A stretch of DNA of 64,000 nt from an uncultured Pelagibacteraceae bacterium (GCA_902557155.1 CACDYR010000004.1:17213-81212); one strand, 5' to 3'. Counted from the stretch's first letter, positions 35,077 through 45,019 are shown. Notes: generated from the sequence alone by a model not told the origin. Translations and numbers: made by a program.

Positions 35077-35801
35077 AAAATATTTTTATCTATTTTAGCT
35101 AAGTTTGATTTTATAAAATTCACTTTATTACTCAGGATTTTGTCGCTATAGATTTTATCTTCAATTGTTTCTTTATCAGTCATTAAAAATGAAAAAATTT
35201 CTGCCATATCTTCAGAAGGGATTGATTTAGAATATTCTGTTAAAAAACCATCAGTTTTTTCATATAGATCTAAGTTTAATCTATCAGAACAAGTTGAACA
35301 ATCAGCATAATTAAATGATGTTTGATTAAAAGATGAAAATTTACCCTCATCAAAATATTCAACGTGTGTATTTTGAATCATATGAAAAATTTCATGATGT
35401 ATCATTCTTTCAAAATATTTTTTATTAAAATTAATATCTAAAATTAAGGTTCTATTTTTATTATCAGGTATTCCTCCAGTATTAATTTCAGATAAGAATA
35501 AATTTTCACAAAGTACAATATATTTTAATTTTATCTTAATAAGAAAATTAGAATTATATCGATTAAGATTTTTTTCAATTAAAGGAAATTTTGTATTTAA
35601 ATTATTTATATCAACTTTGTCACAAGTAATGTTCTTACTTACGCCAATTTTAAAATTACCTTTAGCGCTTAAATAACGAATATTATTATCATTTTTTAAT
35701 TTATAAATTTCTAAATTTGGAATTTTTATCAGATTATAAATTTCATCAGCATTTACATGCGAAATATGAAAAATAAGAATAAATAAAAATAAAATTTTCA
35801 T
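35073..35801 (-). CDS. Secreted putative zinc metallopeptidase (HExxH), unknown family
   Basis: A 242-residue protein with a signal peptide (MKILFLFILIFHISHVNA, cleavage after residue 18). The motif HHEIFHMIQ near residue 135 is a gluzincin/zincin HExxH site, and a possible third ligand lies in the downstream acidic region (VEYFDEG). CADCSTCSD-like cysteines (ADCSTCSDR near 169) may form a disulfide. I do not recognise the family. It is coupled to a membrane-anchored prolyl isomerase by a four-base overlap, suggesting a joint envelope job. Confidence 0.75.
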   Translation of the reverse strand: MKILFLFILIFHISHVNADEIYNLIKIPNLEIYKLKNDNNIRYLSAKGNFKIGVSKNITCDKVDINNLNTKFPLIEKNLNRYNSNFLIKIKLKYIVLCENLFLSEINTGGIPDNKNRTLILDINFNKKYFERMIHHEIFHMIQNTHVEYFDEGKFSSFNQTSFNYADCSTCSDRLNLDLYEKTDGFLTEYSKSIPSEDMAEIFSFLMTDKETIEDKIYSDKILSNKVNFIKSNLAKIDKNIL

Positions 35802-35854
35802 TAAATTATTATAGACGAATTAGATGAGATAATATTATCTTAGATTATTAAAAA

Positions 35855-36814
35855 ATGAAAAAAGAAAGAAACAAAAATCCAATTCAACCAGTTAGTGGAA
35901 CTAAAGTTCCAAGATTTGCTGGCCCGAGCACTTTTGCAAGACTTCCTGAACTAAGAGATGTAGAAAGTTGTGATGTTGCAATTGTTGGTATTCCGTTTGA
36001 TGCTGGAACCAGTTATCGACCAGGAGCAAGATTTGGTCCACAAAGCATTCGACAAGCATCAAGACATTTAAGAACCAATTATCATCCAAGCTATGATGTT
36101 GAGCCTTTTAAAATACAACAAGTTGCTGATGCTGGTGATATCGCTTGCAACCCATTTAGTATTGATGAAGCAATTAAACAAATAGAAGTAGGCGCAACAG
36201 ATTTACTAAATAAGGTTGGAGGAATTATAAGTTTAGGTGGAGATCATACTATTGCAGTACCACTGTTAAGAGCAATCAATAAAAAAAATAAAGGCCCTGT
36301 ATCTCTAGTTCATTTTGATGCTCACTTAGATACTTGGGATACATATTTTGGTGCACCTTATACTCACGGAACTCCATTCAGAAGAGCAAGAGAAGAAGGA
36401 TTATTTTTAGATGATGCCTCTATGCATGTTGGAATTAGAGGCCCACTTTATAGCAGAGATGATATTAAAAATGATGAAAGTTTTGGATTTAAAATAATTC
36501 ATTGTGATGAGTTTCAAACAGAAGGAACCGATAAAATTGCAGAGAGAATTAGAAAAAGAGTAGGAGACAATCCTCTATATCTATCAATAGATATTGATGT
36601 TTTAGATCCAGCATTCGCTCCAGGCACTGGGACACCAGAAATTGCGGGAATGACAACTAGAGAAATGGTAAACGTTTTAAGAGGTTTGTCTGGATTAAAT
36701 TTAGTTTCAGCTGACGTTGTTGAGGTTTCTCCAGCATATGACCATGCAGAAGTAACTTCTTTAGCAGCAGCAACTATTGTTTATGAATTAACTAATTTAT
36801 TTGCAAAAACATAA
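35855..36814 (+). CDS. speB: Agmatinase (ureohydrolase family)
   Basis: Manganese ureohydrolase of 319 residues, converting agmatine to putrescine and urea if the annotation holds. Metal ligands are all present: H131 (GGDHT), D155, H157 and D159 (FDAHLD), D246 and D248 (SIDIDVLDP). The C-terminal EVSPAYDHAEVTSLAAA block is typical of agmatinase and guanidinobutyrase. It precedes an aminobutyraldehyde-type dehydrogenase by 20 bases and lies in the PotABCD neighbourhood, supporting polyamine or guanidino-compound use. Guanidinobutyrase is the main alternative. Confidence 0.87.
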   Translation: MKKERNKNPIQPVSGTKVPRFAGPSTFARLPELRDVESCDVAIVGIPFDAGTSYRPGARFGPQSIRQASRHLRTNYHPSYDVEPFKIQQVADAGDIACNPFSIDEAIKQIEVGATDLLNKVGGIISLGGDHTIAVPLLRAINKKNKGPVSLVHFDAHLDTWDTYFGAPYTHGTPFRRAREEGLFLDDASMHVGIRGPLYSRDDIKNDESFGFKIIHCDEFQTEGTDKIAERIRKRVGDNPLYLSIDIDVLDPAFAPGTGTPEIAGMTTREMVNVLRGLSGLNLVSADVVEVSPAYDHAEVTSLAAATIVYELTNLFAKT

Positions 36815-36834
36815 AGAAAGGATAACGTCATAGC

Positions 36835-38268
36835 ATGTTAGACAAAAAAAATTTTTATATTAATGGAGCGTGGGTTAAGCCAAATAGCTCTGAGGAAATT
36901 AAAGTAATTGATCCTGCTACAGAAGAAAATTGTGCAGTAATTACTTTGGGAAACAAAGCTGATGTTGATAATGCTGTTAAGGCAGCTAAAGATGCCTATG
37001 TGTCATGGGCCTTTTCTTCTAAAGAAGAAAGAATTGAATTATTAGAAAAACTTTATGAAAATTATAAGAAAAGATGGGCAGATATTGCAGAAGCTATAAC
37101 TCTTGAAATGGGTGCTCCAAAAGATTTTGCAACAAAATTACAAGCAGGCACAGGAGCAAGTCATATTAAATCATTTATTAGATACTTAAAAAATTTTGCA
37201 TTTGAAAAACCATTAGGAGAGCACGCTCCTAATCAAAGATTAATTTATGAACCAAAAGGTGTTTGTGCATTAATAACACCATGGAATTGGCCGATGAACC
37301 AAGTTTGTTTAAAAGTAATGCCAGCAATAGCTGCAGGTTGTACAATGGTTTTAAAGCCATCAGAATTAGCACCACTCTCTTCAATGATACTTGCTGAAAT
37401 TATTGATGATGTAAAATTTCCAAAAGGTGTGTTCAATTTAGTTAATGGTGATGGAGCAACAACAGGAGATGCTCTTACAAGTCATCCAGATATTAATATG
37501 ATTTCTTTTACGGGATCAACAAGAGCAGGAGCCTTGATTTCACAAAATGCTGCTAAAGATTTTAAAAGAGTAAGCTTAGAATTAGGTGGTAAAGGAGCAA
37601 ATATAATTTTTAAAGATGCTGATCCAGAGGCTATTGAAAGAGGTGCTTTAAGATGTTTTAGAAATTCTGGACAATCTTGTAATGCGCCAACAAGAATGTT
37701 AATTGAAAAATCAATGTATGAAGAGGCTATTGAGAGATTAAAAAAATATACTGAAAGTTTTGAGGTTGGTGACCCTAAAAAAGAAGGAGAACATATAGGT
37801 CCAGTTATTTCAGAAACTCAATACAATAAAATACAAACTTTAATTCAAAAAGGAATAGATGAAGGTGCAAAATTAGTTGCTGGAGGAACAGGTAAACCTG
37901 ATGGATTAGATAAAGGTTACTTTGTTAAACCAACTGTTTTTGCGGACGTAAATAATAATATGGATGTTGCAAGAACAGAAATTTTTGGACCAGTTTTATC
38001 TGTTATTCCATTTGAAACAGAGGAAGAAGCAATAAAAATCGCAAATGATACTGCTTATGGGTTAACAAACTATATCCAAACCCAAGACACTGAAAAGGTA
38101 CAAAGAGTTGCAAGAAAATTAAGATCTGGAATGGTAGATGTTAATGGAGCTGGAATTGCTGTTGATGCACCTTTCGGTGGTTTTAAACATTCCGGAATAG
38201 GTCGAGAAGCAGGCGAACACGGTTTAGAAGAGTTTTTAGAAGTAAAAGCAGTAGGTGGTTGGAGTTAA
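36835..38268 (+). CDS. Aldehyde dehydrogenase (aminobutyraldehyde-type paralogue 2)
   Basis: NAD-dependent ALDH of 477 residues with catalytic C282 (SGQSCNAP), base E249 (LELGG) and TPWNWP at 148-153. It is closely related to the 22371-23801 enzyme, including the same MLDK start. It begins 20 bases after agmatinase with AGAAAGGA upstream as ribosome-binding site, and likely oxidises an aminoaldehyde such as 4-aminobutyraldehyde in polyamine breakdown; the context supports this, the sequence alone does not fix it. Its end overlaps the convergent deacetylase by four bases. Confidence 0.92.
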   Translation: MLDKKNFYINGAWVKPNSSEEIKVIDPATEENCAVITLGNKADVDNAVKAAKDAYVSWAFSSKEERIELLEKLYENYKKRWADIAEAITLEMGAPKDFATKLQAGTGASHIKSFIRYLKNFAFEKPLGEHAPNQRLIYEPKGVCALITPWNWPMNQVCLKVMPAIAAGCTMVLKPSELAPLSSMILAEIIDDVKFPKGVFNLVNGDGATTGDALTSHPDINMISFTGSTRAGALISQNAAKDFKRVSLELGGKGANIIFKDADPEAIERGALRCFRNSGQSCNAPTRMLIEKSMYEEAIERLKKYTESFEVGDPKKEGEHIGPVISETQYNKIQTLIQKGIDEGAKLVAGGTGKPDGLDKGYFVKPTVFADVNNNMDVARTEIFGPVLSVIPFETEEEAIKIANDTAYGLTNYIQTQDTEKVQRVARKLRSGMVDVNGAGIAVDAPFGGFKHSGIGREAGEHGLEEFLEVKAVGGWS

Positions 38269-39443
38269 TTTACTGACTTATCTTTTACACCCTCTAAAAA
38301 CTTAAGGCATTTTTTCATTTCATTTAATTCTATGAACTCGTCAATTTTGTGAGCTTGTTCTATGGATCCAGGTCCGCAAACAACTGTACTGATACCTAAT
38401 TCTTGAAATAAACCAGCTTCTGTTCCAAAAGAAACTACTTCTCTAGAATTATCACCAGTTATATTTGATACAAATTCACATGCTTCAGACTCATCTAATC
38501 TGTTAAAACCAACAACTTCACCTATCACTTCTTTTTTAATATATGAATCTGGAAATACTTTTTTCATTTCTGTTAGAAGTACTTCATTTGCATATTTATC
38601 AATTTCTTTTGTAACAAATTCTCCATCTTCTTTAACAACTGGTCTTGTTTCCCATTCAACACTACATTTATCTGCAATGACATTATGAGCAATACCACCT
38701 TTAATTCCACCAATTGATAAAGTTGAATGTGGAGGATCAAAAATACTATCTTTTTGAACTCTTTTTTTTAATTCTTCTCTAATTTCTAAAAGTTTTCCAA
38801 CATACCTAGTAGCATATTCAGCTGCATTTACTCCTAAATGTGGTTTAGAACTATGTCCCGCAAGTCCTCCAAAGTGAACAGTGTATTCATTCATACCTTT
38901 GTGGGCATCAATAATTTTCATTTTAGTTGGTTCACCAATTATACAAATTCCATTTTTGATTTCTCTTTTTTTTAATTCCTCTATTAGTAAAGGAGCTCCA
39001 ATACATGCAGTCTCTTCATCAAATGTGTAACAGAAATGTAAGTCTCTATCTAAATTACTTTCTTTGAAGATAGGCGCATAAGCAAGTGTACATGCAATAA
39101 AACCTTTCATATCACATGAGCCTCTTCCATATAATTTATCATTTTTAATAGTTGCAACGAATGGATCACTGCTCCAACCTTTAGATACGGGAACCACATC
39201 AGTGTGACCAGATAATATAATTGGTTTTTTTGTGCTTTGATTTTTTGCTTTTAGAGTTCCAAAAAGATTTACTCTTTTTTTATCATCATCATAAACTTTG
39301 AAAGAATCTATTCCGATGTTATTTAAAATTTTTTCACAATAATCAATTAAATTACTGTTATCTTGACCTGAGATAGTTTTAAATGCGATTAAGTCAGTTA
39401 AAATCTTGATTGATTTTTCATATAAATTGTTATCTATACTCAT
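38265..39443 (-). CDS. argE: M20-family deacetylase (ArgE, acetylornithine deacetylase-like)
   Basis: A zinc-dependent M20 amidohydrolase of 392 residues. Metal and catalytic residues are visible in SGHTDVVPV (near residue 80), GRGSCDMKGF (near 113) and FDEETACIGAPLL (near 146); the dimerisation domain follows, with GLAGHSSKPHLGVNA near residue 196. It removes an acetyl group from acetylornithine in arginine synthesis. In this neighbourhood an alternative is deacetylation of N-acetyl-diaminobutyrate from ectoine breakdown, which is speculation. Confidence 0.86.
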   Translation of the reverse strand: MSIDNNLYEKSIKILTDLIAFKTISGQDNSNLIDYCEKILNNIGIDSFKVYDDDKKRVNLFGTLKAKNQSTKKPIILSGHTDVVPVSKGWSSDPFVATIKNDKLYGRGSCDMKGFIACTLAYAPIFKESNLDRDLHFCYTFDEETACIGAPLLIEELKKREIKNGICIIGEPTKMKIIDAHKGMNEYTVHFGGLAGHSSKPHLGVNAAEYATRYVGKLLEIREELKKRVQKDSIFDPPHSTLSIGGIKGGIAHNVIADKCSVEWETRPVVKEDGEFVTKEIDKYANEVLLTEMKKVFPDSYIKKEVIGEVVGFNRLDESEACEFVSNITGDNSREVVSFGTEAGLFQELGISTVVCGPGSIEQAHKIDEFIELNEMKKCLKFLEGVKDKSVN

Positions 39444-39467
39444 AAACTTAAAACACTATATTATATT

Positions 39468-39812
39468 ATGATTAAAGAGCAAATTACCTATAATGATTTT
39501 GATAAAGTAGATATTAGAATTGGTACTGTAATTTCTGTAAAAAAAAATGAAAAAGCGAGAAAACCATCTTTAGTGGTTGAAGTTGATTTTGGAAGCGAAA
39601 TTGGTATTAAACAATCTTCGGCTCAAATTACCCATTATTATAATGAGGAGAATTTAAAAGGAAAACAGGTTATTGCTGTTTGTAATTTTCCTGAAAAAAA
39701 TATTGCTGGAATAGTTTCTCAAGTATTGGTTTTAGGGGCAATTGATACCGATGGCAAAGTTACACTTGTTCATCCTTCTCAAAAGGCAGAAAACGGATTA
39801 CCGATTGCTTAA
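39468..39812 (+). CDS. csaA: tRNA-binding-domain protein (CsaA-like)
   Basis: A 114-residue single EMAP/tRNA-binding OB-fold domain. FDKVDIRIGTVISV (residues 12-25) and the end block GVVSQVLVLGA-like sequence (here GIVSQVLVLGA) are family hallmarks, with the KQSSAQIT stretch in the middle. CsaA has chaperone-like and secretion-linked activity in Bacillus; its role in proteobacteria is unclear. Divergent from the deacetylase across 24 bases and two bases before the LysE-family gene. Confidence 0.88.
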   Translation: MIKEQITYNDFDKVDIRIGTVISVKKNEKARKPSLVVEVDFGSEIGIKQSSAQITHYYNEENLKGKQVIAVCNFPEKNIAGIVSQVLVLGAIDTDGKVTLVHPSQKAENGLPIA

Positions 39813-39814
39813 TA

Positions 39815-40408
39815 ATGCATCCTGAAATTCTTTCTATAACTTTATTTGGAATTGTTGCAGCATTTACTCCTGGACCAAATAATTTCGTTGCTTTCTATTC
39901 TGGTTTCAATTTTGGTATTCTTAGAACACTGCCACATATAATTGGTGTAACTTTAGGATTTCCATTCTTGTTATTATGTTTAGCTCTAGGGTTGATAAAT
40001 ATTTTTAAACTTTATCCTTTAATTCAAGAGGTATTGAAATATTTAGGAACTCTATTTTTAATTTATTTAGCATACAAAATTTCTTTTTCAGGACCTTCTG
40101 ATCAGGAAAATAAAAACAAAAATCCAATTAAGTTTCATGAAACTTTTATTTTTCAATTCTTAAATCCTAAAGGTGTTATTGCATCAATTATTCTTGTTTC
40201 AACTTATATTAATCCAGGAGAAACCTTTGTAAGTTATACGACTCAAATTATCATTATGGCCTTAATTGTTTCAGTGACCAGTATAACTCTATGGACCTTC
40301 TTAGGTAAATTTTTCAGGAAATTTGCGACAAATCAGAAATTTATTAATTACTTTAATTATGCTATGTCACTGCTTCTTTTAACAAGCATAATAACTTTTT
40401 ATTTATAA
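39815..40408 (+). CDS. LysE/RhtB-family amino acid exporter
   Basis: A 197-residue inner-membrane protein with about six hydrophobic segments. The family motif FTPGPNN lies at residues 17-23 near the N-terminus, followed by LGFPFLL in helix 2. Members export lysine, homoserine, threonine or other amino acids. Starts two bases after the csaA-like stop and one base before the aconitase gene, so it may be co-transcribed with aconitase. Confidence 0.88.
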   Translation: MHPEILSITLFGIVAAFTPGPNNFVAFYSGFNFGILRTLPHIIGVTLGFPFLLLCLALGLINIFKLYPLIQEVLKYLGTLFLIYLAYKISFSGPSDQENKNKNPIKFHETFIFQFLNPKGVIASIILVSTYINPGETFVSYTTQIIIMALIVSVTSITLWTFLGKFFRKFATNQKFINYFNYAMSLLLLTSIITFYL

Positions 40409-40409
40409 T

Positions 40410-43079
40410 ATGACCCCAGGAAACAAAAATTCTTATAAATCACTTAAAAAAATCACAGTCAATGACAAGGAGTATAATTATTACTCATTAAATGAAGCAG
40501 AAAAAAATGGACTTGAAGGAATAGATAAACTTCCAAAATCTCTTAAAGTTTTACTAGAAAATTTATTAAGATACGAAGACGACTTAAGTGTAACAAAATC
40601 TCAAATAGAGGCGATTAAAAACTGGCTAAAGACAAAAAAATCTAAAACTGAAATTGCATATAGACCAGCAAGAGTTTTGCTTCAAGATTATACAGGAATA
40701 CCTGCGGTTGCAGATTTAGCTGCAATGAGAGAAGCAGTTAAAGAAAAAAATAAAGATCCAAATACAATAAATCCACTGTCTGCAGTTGATCTTGTAATTG
40801 ATCACTCTGTGCAAGTCGACCAATCTGCAAAAGCAGATTCTTTTGAAAAAAATGTCAATATAGAATTTGAAAGAAATGGTGAGAGATATTCTTTTTTAAA
40901 ATGGGGACAGCAGGCATTTGATAACTTTAGAATAGTTCCACCAGGAACAGGAATTTGTCACCAAGTAAATCTGGAATATTTGTCAAAAGTTGTTTGGTCA
41001 GAAGAATTTAAAGGTGAAAAATATCTTTTTCCAGATACTTTAGTTGGAACGGATAGTCATACAACAATGGTAAATGGTTTATCTGTTTTAGGATGGGGTG
41101 TTGGAGGAATTGAAGCTGAAGCAGGAATGTTAGGTCAACCAATTTCTATGTTAATACCAGAAGTCATCGGTTTTGAAATGAAGAACAAAATGCCAGAAGG
41201 AACTACTGCAACTGATTTAGTATTAACTGTTGTTAAAATGTTAAGAGACAAAGGAGTGGTTGGTAAGTTTGTTGAGTTTTATGGAGAGGGTTTAAAAAAT
41301 TTAACACTAGCGGATAGAGCAACAATTGCAAACATGGCACCAGAATATGGTGCTACTTGTGGTTTTTTTCCTATCGATGAAGAAACATTAAAGTATTTGA
41401 AATTTTCTGGAAGAGATCAACAAACTGTTGATATCGTAGAAAATTATGCCAAGGAACAAGGTTTATGGGCGAGTAACGAAATAGAATTTACTGACATTAT
41501 ATCTTTAGATATGTCCACAGTCGTACCAACGATTTCAGGACCTAAAAGACCTCAAGACAAAGTTCTGTTAACAGATGCACCTAGTTCGTTTCAAAAAGTA
41601 TTGCAGGAAGCTACAAATAAAAATGAAAAGTCAATTTCGAAAGTGTCAAACACAGATTACGAAATTAAAGATGGCTCAATATTAATTGCTGCAATAACTT
41701 CTTGTACTAACACTTCTAATCCAAATGTTTTAATCGGGGCTGGACTATTAGCTAAAAAAGCTATTGAAAAAGGTTTGCAGGTTAAACCCTGGGTAAAAAC
41801 TTCTTTAGCACCTGGATCTCAAGTAGTTACAGACTATTTGGCAAAAGCTGGATTAAACACTTATTTAGATCAGCTTGGCTTTAATTTAGTGGGGTATGGC
41901 TGTACTACTTGCATTGGAAATTCAGGACCACTTCCAGAAAATATTGTAGAAGCTATCCAAAAAGAAAATATTTATGCTGTTTCAGTTTTATCTGGAAATA
42001 GAAATTTTGAGGGAAGAATTTCTCCACATATAAAAGCTAACTATTTGGCTTCACCTCCACTTGTTGTTGCATACGCAATAGCTGGGCATATGGAAGTTGA
42101 TTTGTACAAAGATCCATTGGGAAAAGATAAAGAAGGAAAAGATGTATTTTTAAAAGATATTTGGCCTTCAAATAAAGAGATAGAAGAAACTTTAAAAGGT
42201 TCACTTAATGCCGACATGTTTATACAAAGATACTCAAATGTTTCAGAGGGCCCAACTCAATGGCAAAAAATTAAAACTGATAAAAGCAGCATCTATAATT
42301 GGGATGAGGGATCAACATATGTAAAAAAACCTCCGTTTTTTGACTCGTTACCAGATAAACCAGAAGGATTTAAAGAAATTAAGGACGCAAGACCATTATT
42401 AATTTTAGGTGATATGGTTACAACTGATCATATATCGCCAGCTGGCAGTATTCAAAAAGATAGTCCAACTGGTGAATATTTCATGGAACACCAAATTTTA
42501 CCTAAAGATTATAATTCATATGGTTCAAGAAGAGGTAACCATGAAGTTATGATGCGAGGAACTTTTGCAAATATAAGAATTAGAAACGAAATGGCTCCAG
42601 GTACAGAAGGTGGTTTTACAAAGTTATACCCAGAAGAAAAAGTTCTTCCTGTCTATGATGCGGTTGTTGAATATAAAAAAAGAGGAACAGATTTGGTTGT
42701 AATTGGTGGAAAAGAGTATGGAACCGGATCATCTAGAGATTGGGCAGCTAAAGGAACAAAATTACTTGGGATAAAAGCAGTAATCGCAGAGAGTTTTGAA
42801 AGAATCCACCGATCTAATTTGATTGGAATGGGAATATTACCGTTACAATTTATCGAAGATGTAAATAGAAAAAATCTAAAATTAATTGGTTCTGAATTAA
42901 TTAGTATTCTGAATATAGAAAAGGGTGTTAATCCTTCAGATGAAGTGACAGTTGAAATTAAATATGCTTCAGGCGAAATAAAGAAAATTAAAACTTTATG
43001 CAGAATTGATACAAAAAATGAATTAGAGTATTATAAAAATGGAGGTATTCTGCAGTACGTTTTAAGGAATATGATTTAG
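40410..43079 (+). CDS. acnA: Aconitate hydratase A
   Basis: Citrate-isocitrate isomerase of the TCA cycle, 889 residues, full AcnA/IRP1-type length. The [4Fe-4S] ligands are C432 (TSCTNTSNP), C498 and C501 (GYGCTTCIGNSGP). Substrate residues appear in GTDSHTTM (near residue 212) and in EYGTGSSRDWAAKGT of the swivelling C-terminal domain. The ATG follows the LysE-family stop directly. It is followed after two bases by a YfgM-like gene. Cytoplasmic housekeeping enzyme. Confidence 0.97.
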   Translation: MTPGNKNSYKSLKKITVNDKEYNYYSLNEAEKNGLEGIDKLPKSLKVLLENLLRYEDDLSVTKSQIEAIKNWLKTKKSKTEIAYRPARVLLQDYTGIPAVADLAAMREAVKEKNKDPNTINPLSAVDLVIDHSVQVDQSAKADSFEKNVNIEFERNGERYSFLKWGQQAFDNFRIVPPGTGICHQVNLEYLSKVVWSEEFKGEKYLFPDTLVGTDSHTTMVNGLSVLGWGVGGIEAEAGMLGQPISMLIPEVIGFEMKNKMPEGTTATDLVLTVVKMLRDKGVVGKFVEFYGEGLKNLTLADRATIANMAPEYGATCGFFPIDEETLKYLKFSGRDQQTVDIVENYAKEQGLWASNEIEFTDIISLDMSTVVPTISGPKRPQDKVLLTDAPSSFQKVLQEATNKNEKSISKVSNTDYEIKDGSILIAAITSCTNTSNPNVLIGAGLLAKKAIEKGLQVKPWVKTSLAPGSQVVTDYLAKAGLNTYLDQLGFNLVGYGCTTCIGNSGPLPENIVEAIQKENIYAVSVLSGNRNFEGRISPHIKANYLASPPLVVAYAIAGHMEVDLYKDPLGKDKEGKDVFLKDIWPSNKEIEETLKGSLNADMFIQRYSNVSEGPTQWQKIKTDKSSIYNWDEGSTYVKKPPFFDSLPDKPEGFKEIKDARPLLILGDMVTTDHISPAGSIQKDSPTGEYFMEHQILPKDYNSYGSRRGNHEVMMRGTFANIRIRNEMAPGTEGGFTKLYPEEKVLPVYDAVVEYKKRGTDLVVIGGKEYGTGSSRDWAAKGTKLLGIKAVIAESFERIHRSNLIGMGILPLQFIEDVNRKNLKLIGSELISILNIEKGVNPSDEVTVEIKYASGEIKKIKTLCRIDTKNELEYYKNGGILQYVLRNMI

Positions 43080-43081
43080 TT

Positions 43082-43726
43082 ATGGATGAAGATTTATCAA
43101 TTATAAATACCAATACTAGAAATGAAAAAATTAAGAATTTTTTTGTAAATAATAAAAATAAAATAATTTCAGGTATAATTATCTTAATAATTATTATAGT
43201 TGGTGTTTTTAGTTACGATAAATATTTAATTAATAAAAAAAAAGATATCTCAGATAGTTATAATTCAATAATCATTGATTATTCAGAAAAAACAAAAGAA
43301 AAAACAGCTAGTAGCCTGATTGAAATTGTAAACAAGAAAGATCCAACTTATTCACCTTTATCCCTTTATTTCATCATTGATAATAATCTTGTAAGTGATC
43401 AGTCTAAAATTAATTCATTATTTGATATATTGATAAACGATACTTCGTTAGACAGTGAGATTAACAACTTGATTATTTACAAGAAGGCACTCTACAATGC
43501 AGATAACGCTCAGGAGAGTGATCTTCTAAATATGTTAAATCCACTGATTAATTCAAAAAGTGTCTGGAAATCACATTCTTTATATTTAATGGCAGAATAT
43601 TTTTATGCAAATAATCAAAAACAAAAAGCTAAAGAATTTTTCAATCAAATAATAGTTTTAGAAAATTCAAATCCAGACATAAGACTTCAAGCAGAGAAAA
43701 GATTGAACAGAGACTTGAGTGAATAA
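43082..43726 (+). CDS. YfgM-like membrane-anchored TPR-type protein
   Basis: A 214-residue protein with one N-terminal membrane segment (GIIILIIIIVGVFSY, about residues 31-45) and a helical periplasmic part that looks like degenerate TPR repeats (LYLMAEYFYANNQKQKAKEF near residue 160). The next gene is a BamB-like lipoprotein, overlapping by eight bases. This pair is the usual YfgM-BamB order, which supports the name although sequence identity is low. Probable role: periplasmic chaperone or outer-membrane assembly. Confidence 0.7.
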   Translation: MDEDLSIINTNTRNEKIKNFFVNNKNKIISGIIILIIIIVGVFSYDKYLINKKKDISDSYNSIIIDYSEKTKEKTASSLIEIVNKKDPTYSPLSLYFIIDNNLVSDQSKINSLFDILINDTSLDSEINNLIIYKKALYNADNAQESDLLNMLNPLINSKSVWKSHSLYLMAEYFYANNQKQKAKEFFNQIIVLENSNPDIRLQAEKRLNRDLSE

Positions 43727-45017
43727 ATTAATTTTTACTTTCATTGCATTATTTTTTCTTAATAACTGTTCATTTAATGAAAACTCCAAAATTTGGAAAG
43801 ATAAAGAAAACAAATTAGAAACAGATAAAAAAATAACAAAAGTTTTTGCAGAAGAAAATATAAGTGTTTCAGAATTTAATAGAGATTTAAAATTAGATTT
43901 ATCCTCAATAAAAATAAATAAAAAAAAAAATGAAAATCAAAATAATCTTGGTTTGCAAAATTACAAAGGTGAATTAGCAAAGATTGGTAACTTTAAATTT
44001 TCAAAGTTAGAGGAGATTAATCAATTAGATTTCGAACCGATTTTTTTGAAAAATGGAATAATATTTTTCGATAAAAAAGGTTCAATTATTAGGTATGATA
44101 ATAATCAGAAAGTTATTTGGAAAAAAAATCATTATTCAAAATCTGAAAAAAAATTAAAACCAAAACTTAATTTTTTAGTAGATGGTCAAAATCTTTTAGT
44201 AACTGATAGCATAGCAAAATATTATTCTATGAATATAAGTACTGGAGAATTAAATTGGTCAAATAATAATGATTATCCGTTTAATTCAAATATTAAAAAG
44301 CATAAGGATAAAATATTTGTTATTGATTATAAAAATACGTTGAGATGTTTTAAAATTAAAGATGGTTCTGAATGTTGGAATTTGCAAACAGAGGACTCAT
44401 TTACAATTTCAAATATTAAATATTCTTTAATTATTTTAAACGACAATGTTATTTTCAATAATTCTATAGGAGATATTACAGCTGTAGATATTGAAACAGG
44501 TTTAATTACATGGCAACTACCTACACAGAGTAGCTCAATAATAAATGAAACTTATAACTTTAAAACTTCTAAACTAGTATCAGATGGAAACTCAGTATTT
44601 TTTTCAAATAATAAAAATCAGTTTTATTCAATTGATTTAAAAACAGGAACAACAAACTGGATCAATGAAGTTAATTCTAATGTAAAACCTATTTTGGTTG
44701 GAAATCTAATTTTTACAATCTCTAATGAAGGTTATTTATATTTAATTGACAAAAATAAAGGCAATATAGTTCGAATTACAGATCTATTTATGAATTACAA
44801 AGATAAAAAAAGAAAAAATATTTATCCAATTGGTTTTGTAATTGGAGACAAAAACGTATTTTTGACTAACTCAGATGGTAAAATGATCATAGCTGGGATT
44901 GAGGATGGAAAAATAATAAAAATTGAAAAAGTTTCTGGTGGATTAGTGTCTGAACCGTTTATATTTAATAACAATTTATATGTAGTAAGAAATGGTTCAA
45001 TTGTACAATATAACTAA
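43719..45017 (+). CDS. bamB: BamB-like PQQ-repeat lipoprotein
   Basis: A 432-residue lipoprotein: the GTG start gives MNKLIFTFIALFFLNNC, with a lipobox ending in C17. About six to seven beta-propeller PQQ-like blades follow, for example GELNWSNNN, SECWNLQTED, GLITWQLPT and GTTNWINEV. BamB scaffolds the outer-membrane protein assembly complex. It overlaps the YfgM-like gene by eight bases. In many alphaproteobacteria the GTPase gene der follows; here a cupin protein does. Confidence 0.8.
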   Translation: MNKLIFTFIALFFLNNCSFNENSKIWKDKENKLETDKKITKVFAEENISVSEFNRDLKLDLSSIKINKKKNENQNNLGLQNYKGELAKIGNFKFSKLEEINQLDFEPIFLKNGIIFFDKKGSIIRYDNNQKVIWKKNHYSKSEKKLKPKLNFLVDGQNLLVTDSIAKYYSMNISTGELNWSNNNDYPFNSNIKKHKDKIFVIDYKNTLRCFKIKDGSECWNLQTEDSFTISNIKYSLIILNDNVIFNNSIGDITAVDIETGLITWQLPTQSSSIINETYNFKTSKLVSDGNSVFFSNNKNQFYSIDLKTGTTNWINEVNSNVKPILVGNLIFTISNEGYLYLIDKNKGNIVRITDLFMNYKDKKRKNIYPIGFVIGDKNVFLTNSDGKMIIAGIEDGKIIKIEKVSGGLVSEPFIFNNNLYVVRNGSIVQYN

Positions 45018-45019
45018 AC

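Noticed and set aside
43926..43931. Long A homopolymer in the bamB-like gene, as a possible phase-variation or frameshift site
   Set aside because: The frame is intact through it and similar A-runs occur in most genes here because lysine is coded by AAA.
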